Source: Microbacteriaceae bacterium
Lineage (GTDB): Bacteria > Actinomycetota > Actinomycetes > Actinomycetales > Microbacteriaceae
Assembly: GCA_009925875.1 (NCBI GenBank)
Contig: RFQD01000084.1
Location: forward strand, 1-6,102
DNA length: 6,102 nucleotides
Direction: 5' to 3'
The translations under genes were made by a program, and so were the position numbers. Positions 1-6,102 of the stretch are shown here, in pieces. The number at the start of each line of letters is the position of its first letter. Positions within the stretch are counted from its first letter, which is position 1. The notes beneath the pieces are model-generated. The model was not told the origin of the DNA and ran no database searches. It saw nothing but the letters and a program-made list of their open reading frames with translations.

Positions 1-640
1 TGTGGCGCAACAGACGGCGCTTTTTCTCGGGAGACCCGAAAGCGAACTCAAGCTCATCATCCTGCACCTAGGAAATGGCGCGTCTGCGTGCGCCGTCAGG
101 GGAGGTGTCTCGATTGAAACGTCGATGGGACTGACGCCGCTCGAAGGTCTTGTGATGGGAACACGCTCGGGAGACATCGATCCGGCGATTCTCGTGCACC
201 TGCATGACGTGGCCGGGCTCGGCTTCGATGACCTCGACACACTGGTCAATCGACGAAGCGGCTTACTCGGCCTTGCGGGTCGAGCAGACATGCGGGACGT
301 AACCGAAGCGGCCGCGAGGGGGGACGAGCGCGCGGAACTCGCTCTCGGCGTATTTGCGCACCGCATCCGGCATTACATCGGGGGATATCTCGCTGCACTC
401 GGGGGGCTCGACGCCGTGGTGTTTACCGCCGGCATCGGCGAGAATTCCGCTGTTGTGCGCGAGCGTGTGATTTCTCCCCTCGCACATTTAGGGTTGCGGC
501 TCGATGCCCGGGCAAACGTGGACGAGTCACGGCTTGCACGTCGAATATCCCCGGTCGATTCGGCACCGGCGGTACTCGTCGTGCCGACAAATGAGGAACT
601 GGCTATTGCTCAAGCGGCGTACGCGGCGCGCGTAACCTGA
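1..640 (+). CDS. ackA: Acetate kinase, C-terminal half (5' end outside window)
   Basis: Acetate kinase is a cytoplasmic enzyme that interconverts acetate + ATP and acetyl phosphate + ADP; with phosphotransacetylase it forms the Pta-AckA overflow and acetate-use pathway. The visible 213 codons cover about half of the usual ~400-residue protein. Counting from the codon at position 2, family hallmarks appear in order: HLGNGAS at residues 22-28, the long block around TPLEGLVMGTRSGDIDP at 45-61 (R55 matches the substrate-binding arginine of the family), FTAGIGEN at 141-148 (nucleotide-binding loop) and TNEE at 196-199 near the C-terminus (conserved acidic residue of the active site). The GTG at 2-4 is almost certainly an internal valine, because the residues after it continue a conserved part of the fold and the N-terminal half, with the other active-site residues, is missing. 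The gene ends in TGA at 638-640, 34 nt before dnaX. The visible part is intact and I see no clear terminator after it. Confidence 0.96.
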   Translation, partial: VAQQTALFLGRPESELKLIILHLGNGASACAVRGGVSIETSMGLTPLEGLVMGTRSGDIDPAILVHLHDVAGLGFDDLDTLVNRRSGLLGLAGRADMRDVTEAAARGDERAELALGVFAHRIRHYIGGYLAALGGLDAVVFTAGIGENSAVVRERVISPLAHLGLRLDARANVDESRLARRISPVDSAPAVLVVPTNEELAIAQAAYAARVT

Positions 641-662
641 CCGCTCGGTCGCACCCGCAACG

Positions 663-668
663 TACTAT
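663..668 (+). promoter_or_regulatory. Putative -10 box of dnaX (leaderless transcript)
   Basis: The hexamer TACTAT matches the actinobacterial TAnnnT -10 pattern and five of six bases of TATAAT. It ends 7 nt before the GTG at 675, so the expected transcription start falls on or next to the first base of the start codon. No Shine-Dalgarno-like purine run lies between the ackA stop and this GTG, which fits leaderless translation. The -35 is weak: CTGACC at 637-642 resembles TTGACA at 4 of 6 positions, but the 20-nt spacer is long. Inferred from sequence only. Confidence 0.55.
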
Positions 669-674
669 TGACGT

Positions 675-2576
675 GTGGCCACCGCACTGTACCGACGCTA
701 TCGGCCCGAATCGTTCGCCGAGATGATCGGGCAGTCTCACGTGACGGATCCGCTGATGGCGGCCTTGCGTTCGAATCGCGTGAACCATGCTTACTTGTTC
801 AGTGGTCCTCGAGGCTGCGGGAAAACCACATCCGCGCGCATCCTCGCTCGATGCTTAAATTGCGCCGAGGGACCAACGGACACACCGTGCGGAGTGTGCC
901 CGAGCTGCGTCGAACTTGCTCGAGATGGCGGCGGCTCGATGGATGTTGTCGAAATCGATGCGGCGAGTCATAACGGTGTGGATGATGCTCGCGAGCTTCG
1001 TGAACGTGCCGCGTTCGCGCCGGCTCGCGACCGCTACAAAATCTTCATCTTGGACGAGGCCCACATGGTCACGCCGCAGGGATTCAATGCCCTCCTCAAA
1101 CTCGTGGAAGAGCCGCCGGAGCATGTCAAATTCATCTTTGCGACGACGGAACCCGAGAAGGTTATCGGAACCATTCGCTCGCGCACTCACCACTATCCAT
1201 TCCGGCTGATTCCACCCGCGGTGATGCTCGACTATGTCGAAAAGATGTGTGCGAGTGAGGGCGTCACCGTTGAGGCGGGTGCGCTCGCTCTGGTCGTGCG
1301 CGCCGGGGGTGGTTCTGCTCGCGACACGTTGTCCGTGCTCGATCAACTCATCGCGGGCACCGATGGAGACACGGTCACCTACGAACGTGCGGTGTCGTTA
1401 TTGGGGTACACCCACACGGCATTGCTCGATGATGTGGTGGATGCGCTCGCCGCGAGTGACTCGGCCGCCGCATTCGCGGCTGCCGACCGGGTCATTCAAA
1501 CCGGCCAAGATCCTCGTCGCTTCGTCGAAGACTTCCTCGAGCGCCTGCGCGACCTCATCATCGTGGCGGCCACCGGGGGCTCCGCCGCCAATGTTTTGCG
1601 CGGCATCCCGCAAGACGAAATCGATCGCATGGCCGGTCAAGCTCGAAGACTGACGAGCCAGCAGCTTTCGCACGCCGCGGATGTGGTCAACGCGGCTTTG
1701 ACCGACATGTCGGGCGCGACGTCCCCTCGCCTGCATCTCGAGCTCATGATCGCACGGTTGCTGATCGAGTCCACTCCGGCTCCGGTCACGACACCGCCCA
1801 CCGCGGCTCAGTCAACTCCCGTCGCCGCCGAGAAATCATCTCCAGTCGCCGCCGAGACGCCAAGCACCCCGTTACCTCCCGCGTTTGTTGGCCCGGTCAC
1901 TCTCGAGCTCATCTCCGAAAAGTGGCCCGACGTGCTGGCGCACCTTGAGACGTCAAAGCGAGCCGCATGGCTCGTCGTCTCCTCGGCGGTAGTGCGCGAT
2001 TACGCGGACGAGATTCTCACACTTGTCTTCGCTCGTGAGAGCGATGCTGCGGCCTTTCGTCCGCAACCGGGTGTTCCTGGCGGAGTTCACGAAGTGACCC
2101 GGCAAGCGATTCAGAAGGTGCTCGGTGTCAACGTGAAATTCCGCCTGTCCGTCGAGGGCACTCAGACTCAACCCGTCGATACAACGCGCACGGAACCCAC
2201 GACGGTCCCGGTTGTGGAGTCGATGCCCGTTTCGACCGCGCCTGCGGACGCGGCATCCGCCGAGGGCAACTGGGAAACCGTGGAGATTCCGGGCGAACGA
2301 GGCAAGCCCACATTTGCCGACGATGAGATCGACGCGAGCACGTCCCACGTTGAACCTGAAGAAGTTGCTGAAGATACCCGCTTTGGCGAAGCCTTGGTGC
2401 GGGAAGTGCTCGGGGCCACCTTCCTCTCGGAAGAGAAACTCAGCGACGCAGATGTTTCCGACCCCGCCGCCGCCCCTCTCCTTGCGGATTCTGGTGCGAT
2501 GGATAGCTCATTGGTCCAGATGGACTCCGCAGGTCCGAACCTTGGGTCGAACATCAGCCCCACAACCGAGGGTTAG
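675..2576 (+). CDS. dnaX: DNA polymerase III subunit gamma/tau
   Basis: This is the motor subunit of the clamp loader, which uses ATP to load the sliding clamp (DnaN) on primed DNA; its tau extension links polymerase and helicase. The 633-residue product shows an AAA+ module: Walker A GPRGCGKT at 44-51, a zinc-binding cysteine set (C63, C72, C75, C78), Walker B ILDEAH at 125-130, sensor 1 FATTEP at 155-160, an arginine-finger motif written SRT at 169-171, and sensor 2 GSARD at 213-217. Residues about 240-362 are the helical collar for oligomerisation. A Pro/Ala/Thr-rich linker follows (about 365-405), then a small folded domain (about 405-495) and an acidic low-complexity tail with a hydrophobic patch near 570-587. 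The GTG start is chosen because TALYRRYRP follows at once, the standard N-terminus of the family. No A-rich slippery site is apparent, so a frameshifted short gamma form is not indicated. It lies 5 nt before recR. Confidence 0.97.
   Translation: MATALYRRYRPESFAEMIGQSHVTDPLMAALRSNRVNHAYLFSGPRGCGKTTSARILARCLNCAEGPTDTPCGVCPSCVELARDGGGSMDVVEIDAASHNGVDDARELRERAAFAPARDRYKIFILDEAHMVTPQGFNALLKLVEEPPEHVKFIFATTEPEKVIGTIRSRTHHYPFRLIPPAVMLDYVEKMCASEGVTVEAGALALVVRAGGGSARDTLSVLDQLIAGTDGDTVTYERAVSLLGYTHTALLDDVVDALAASDSAAAFAAADRVIQTGQDPRRFVEDFLERLRDLIIVAATGGSAANVLRGIPQDEIDRMAGQARRLTSQQLSHAADVVNAALTDMSGATSPRLHLELMIARLLIESTPAPVTTPPTAAQSTPVAAEKSSPVAAETPSTPLPPAFVGPVTLELISEKWPDVLAHLETSKRAAWLVVSSAVVRDYADEILTLVFARESDAAAFRPQPGVPGGVHEVTRQAIQKVLGVNVKFRLSVEGTQTQPVDTTRTEPTTVPVVESMPVSTAPADAASAEGNWETVEIPGERGKPTFADDEIDASTSHVEPEEVAEDTRFGEALVREVLGATFLSEEKLSDADVSDPAAAPLLADSGAMDSSLVQMDSAGPNLGSNISPTTEG
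1816..1857 (+). repeat. Short direct repeat in the dnaX linker
   Basis: An 18-nt unit at 1816-1833 recurs at 1840-1857 with one mismatch (CTCCCGTCG against CTCCAGTCG, then identical). The period is 24 nt, or 8 codons, so the frame is kept. It encodes two copies of the residues PVAAE in the Pro/Ala-rich linker between the collar domain and the tau-specific domain. It probably arose by local duplication in a region under weak sequence constraint. Confidence 0.75.
2568..2572 (+). promoter_or_regulatory. Ribosome binding site of recR, inside the end of dnaX
   Basis: GAGGG lies in the last codons of dnaX, 9 nt before the recR GTG at 2582. It supports that start and suggests coupled translation of dnaX and recR, because ribosomes finishing dnaX stop at 2576, between this site and the recR start codon. 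Confidence 0.6.
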
Positions 2577-2581
2577 CGTTC

Positions 2582-3175
2582 GTGTACGACGGAATTGTTC
2601 AAGAACTCATTGACGAACTCGGTCGATTGCCCGGGGTCGGCCCAAAGTCGGCTCAGCGGATTGCGTTTCACATTCTTCAGACCGAATCCTTTGACGTCTC
2701 TCGCCTCGCACAGGTACTCACCGACGTTCGAGAAAAGGTCAAGTTTTGCGAAATCTGTGGCAACGTCGGCGAAGAGTCTCGGTGTGGAATTTGCCGTGAT
2801 GCGCGCAGAGACCCTTCATCAATCTGCGTTGTGGAAGAGGCAAAAGATGTCGTCGCAATCGAACGCACTCGAGAATTTCGTGGTCTCTATCACGTGCTGG
2901 GTGGATCAATCAGCCCCATGGACGGAGTTGGACCCGATGACCTTCGAATACGGCAGCTTCTGACGAGACTGAGTGATGGAACGGTTACCGAGGTCATCAT
3001 TGCGACCGACCCCAATATGGAGGGAGAAGCGACCGCGACGTACATCACTCGGCTTCTTGCGTCCATCGAGGTGAAGGTGTCACGACTCGCTTTTGGGCTT
3101 CCCGTTGGCGGCGACCTCGAGTACGCGGACGAAGTGACGCTCGGAAGAGCCTTCGAGGGCCGGCGCACTGTTTAG
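2582..3175 (+). CDS. recR: Recombination mediator protein RecR
   Basis: RecR acts with RecO (and RecF) to load RecA on SSB-coated single-stranded DNA at gaps, in the RecFOR branch of recombinational repair. The 197-residue product has the usual RecR length (about 200) and domain order. A helix-hairpin-helix DNA-binding motif lies at residues 13-32 ([15 protein letters not shown]). A four-cysteine zinc finger has C56-x2-C59 and C68-x2-C71. A Toprim domain starts at [10 protein letters not shown] (81-90) and includes the acidic stretch [10 protein letters not shown] at 143-152. The conserved C-terminal segment [18 protein letters not shown] lies at 173-190. The GTG start at 2582 gives the canonical [19 protein letters not shown]-terminus and has a spaced GAGGG upstream. 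It is 5 nt from dnaX, so probably on the same transcript, and 119 nt separate its TAG from lysC. No residue expected for the family appears to be missing. Confidence 0.97.
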   Translation: MYDGIVQELIDELGRLPGVGPKSAQRIAFHILQTESFDVSRLAQVLTDVREKVKFCEICGNVGEESRCGICRDARRDPSSICVVEEAKDVVAIERTREFRGLYHVLGGSISPMDGVGPDDLRIRQLLTRLSDGTVTEVIIATDPNMEGEATATYITRLLASIEVKVSRLAFGLPVGGDLEYADEVTLGRAFEGRRTV

Positions 3176-3182
3176 TCGCGGA

Positions 3183-3217
3183 TTTTCACACGACGAGGCT
3201 TTCCCGCATCGTGAAAA
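3183..3217. repeat. Imperfect inverted repeat between recR and lysC
   Basis: TTTTCACACGA (3183-3193) can pair with TCGTGAAAA (3209-3217) in a 9-bp stem with a 2-nt bulge and a 15-nt loop, beginning 8 nt after the recR stop. No T-run follows the right arm (GTGTTTGTCC), so it is not a standard intrinsic terminator. The right arm lies about 20 nt before the lysC -10 box, where a -35 element or an operator would be expected. It could be a weak recR terminator, a regulator site for lysC, or chance. Confidence 0.4.
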
Positions 3218-3236
3218 GTGTTTGTCCGCCTGTCGG

Positions 3237-3242
3237 TAGAAT
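3237..3242 (+). promoter_or_regulatory. Putative -10 box of the lysC-asd promoter
   Basis: TAGAAT matches TATAAT at five of six positions and fits the actinobacterial TAnnnT pattern. Transcription would start near 3249, giving a leader of about 46 nt before the lysC GTG. The -35 is unclear; GTGAAA at 3211-3216 matches four of six bases but leaves a 20-nt spacer. The site suggests lysC-asd can be transcribed apart from dnaX-recR. Confidence 0.5.
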
Positions 3243-3277
3243 TGAGAATCCCCACATTTTCGCCCCTAGTTTGGTTT

Positions 3278-3284
3278 GAGGGAG
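3278..3284 (+). promoter_or_regulatory. Ribosome binding site of lysC
   Basis: GAGGGAG lies 10 nt before the GTG at 3295. It supports that start codon, which is followed at once by the conserved [12 protein letters not shown]-terminus of aspartate kinases. Confidence 0.65.
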
Positions 3285-3294
3285 TGTTTTCTCA

Positions 3295-5618
<2,324 letters not shown>

Positions 5619-5623
5619 ATTAC

Positions 5624-5638
5624 TTCCGATTTGCGGAA
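5624..5638. repeat. Small perfect hairpin after asd
   Basis: TTCCG (5624-5628) and CGGAA (5634-5638) form a 5-bp stem with a 5-nt loop, starting 6 nt after the asd stop. No T-run follows, and the stem is too short to be called an intrinsic terminator with confidence. It is the only hairpin-like structure I see at the end of the lysC-asd unit. Confidence 0.3.
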
Positions 5639-5671
5639 ATGGCGACCCCGGTCATTGACTCGTGGTCACCC

Positions 5672-5677
5672 TAAACT
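5672..5677 (+). promoter_or_regulatory. Putative -10 box of mqo (leaderless transcript)
   Basis: TAAACT fits TAnnnT and ends 7 nt before the ATG at 5684, so the predicted transcription start coincides with the A of the start codon. The only purine-rich run, GCGGG at 5679-5683, touches the ATG and is too close to act as a ribosome binding site. TTGACT at 5655-5660 looks like a -35 hexamer, but its 11-nt spacing is too short for a normal pair. The spacing to the ATG matches that at dnaX. Confidence 0.5.
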
Positions 5678-5683
5678 AGCGGG

Positions 5684-6102
5684 ATGACAATCCCTCGCGA
5701 AGTTGACGTATGCCTGATTGGTGGCGGCGTGATGAGCGCGACACTGGGTGCGCTTTTTACGCAACTAGAACCCAGCTGGACCATTCAGATTTTCGAACGA
5801 CTCAGTGACGTTGCGCAGGAAAGCTCGAACCCCTGGAACAACGCGGGCACCGGGCACGCGGCACTTTGCGAACTCAATTACATGCCCGAAGCTCCCGACG
5901 GCTCCGTCGAGGCATCCAAGGCAGTGGCCATTAATGAACAGTTCCAGTTGTCGCGTCAATACTGGTCGTATCTGGTGACGGAAAAACTGATCAAGGACCC
6001 CGCGTCGTTCATCAATCCGACTCCACACATGACCTTTGTCTGGGGCGAAAAGAACGTCGAGTACATGCGAAAGCGCTTCGCGGTCTTGAAGAATCAGCCA
6101 CT
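5684..6102 (+). CDS. mqo: Malate:quinone oxidoreductase, N-terminal part (3' end outside window)
   Basis: Mqo is a membrane-associated FAD enzyme that oxidises L-malate to oxaloacetate and passes the electrons to the quinone pool. It is a respiratory alternative or partner to NAD-dependent malate dehydrogenase and is common in Actinobacteria. The reading frame is open from the ATG to the window end: 139 full codons of a protein that is usually about 490-500 residues. The FAD-binding Rossmann motif appears as [15 protein letters not shown] at residues 8-22, with an acidic residue (E38) at the end of the second strand for the ribose of FAD. The family signature [20 protein letters not shown] follows at 47-66, and a further conserved stretch ([13 protein letters not shown]) reads on to the edge. 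GGG[IV]MSATLG together with WNNAGTGH distinguishes Mqo from other flavoprotein oxidoreductases. It lies 65 nt after asd with its own likely promoter. Confidence 0.96.
   Translation, partial: MTIPREVDVCLIGGGVMSATLGALFTQLEPSWTIQIFERLSDVAQESSNPWNNAGTGHAALCELNYMPEAPDGSVEASKAVAINEQFQLSRQYWSYLVTEKLIKDPASFINPTPHMTFVWGEKNVEYMRKRFAVLKNQP

Noticed and set aside
2..4. GTG at the window edge as a true start of a short acetate kinase
   Set aside because: The frame enters the window in the middle of a conserved region of the family; the N-terminal half needed for activity must lie upstream.
641..674. Small SRP RNA (ffs) or tRNA gene next to dnaX, as found in some bacteria
   Set aside because: The gap is only 34 nt and shows no such structure.
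2168..2563. A 131-codon minus-strand open frame opposite the dnaX C-terminal tail
   Set aside because: The Ser/Ala-rich composition mirrors the acidic, Thr/Ala-rich tail of DnaX on the other strand. It has no domain, and the opposite gene continues in frame to recR.
675..2576. Programmed frameshift in dnaX yielding a short gamma subunit, as in Escherichia coli
   Set aside because: I see no A-rich slippery heptamer followed by a stem-loop after the collar domain; a single full-length product is expected.
3176..3294. Lysine riboswitch or other large leader RNA ahead of lysC
   Set aside because: The whole gap is 119 nt and the predicted leader only about 46 nt, too short for the lysine aptamer, and none of its conserved helices is apparent.
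5624..5638. Intrinsic terminator after asd
   Set aside because: The stem is only 5 bp and is not followed by a T-run, so it is listed only as a hairpin repeat.

Overview
This 6.1-kb window is an ordinary, densely packed, all-plus-strand stretch of an actinobacterial chromosome. Gene order is ackA (3' part) - dnaX - recR - lysC - asd - mqo (5' part). Four things point to Actinobacteria, most plausibly a Microbacteriaceae-like lineage. Base composition is in the high-50s % GC, judged from a few sampled lines. Three genes in a row (dnaX, recR, lysC) start with GTG. The aspartate kinase is of the 421-residue Corynebacterium type. Two genes also look leaderless, with a TAnnnT -10 box ending 7 nt before the start codon. 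The family assignment is an inference from gene order and protein style, not a proven placement.

Layout. Positions 1-640 hold the C-terminal half of acetate kinase, whose start lies outside the window. After a 34-nt gap with its own likely promoter comes dnaX (675-2576), encoding the gamma/tau subunit of the DNA polymerase III clamp loader. Only 5 nt separate it from recR (2582-3175), the recombination-mediator protein, so the two probably share a transcript. A 119-nt gap (3176-3294) carries an imperfect inverted repeat, a good -10 box and a Shine-Dalgarno site ahead of lysC (3295-4560, aspartate kinase). lysC overlaps asd (4557-5618, aspartate-semialdehyde dehydrogenase) in an ATGA junction. 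A 65-nt gap with another likely leaderless promoter precedes mqo (5684 to the window end), the FAD-dependent malate:quinone oxidoreductase. No stretch longer than 300 bases lacks a gene. I see no RNA gene, mobile element, CRISPR array or sign of horizontal transfer.

Function. dnaX-recR is a replication/repair pair. lysC-asd carries out the first two steps from aspartate toward lysine/diaminopimelate, threonine and methionine. lysC also carries an internal in-frame GTG at codon 250 with a Shine-Dalgarno-like site. This is the arrangement known to give the separate 172-residue beta subunit in Corynebacterium glutamicum. ackA (acetate/ATP overflow metabolism) and mqo (malate oxidation into the quinone pool) are central-carbon genes flanking the block. 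I found no credible undescribed system; the points worth a second look are regulatory and architectural.
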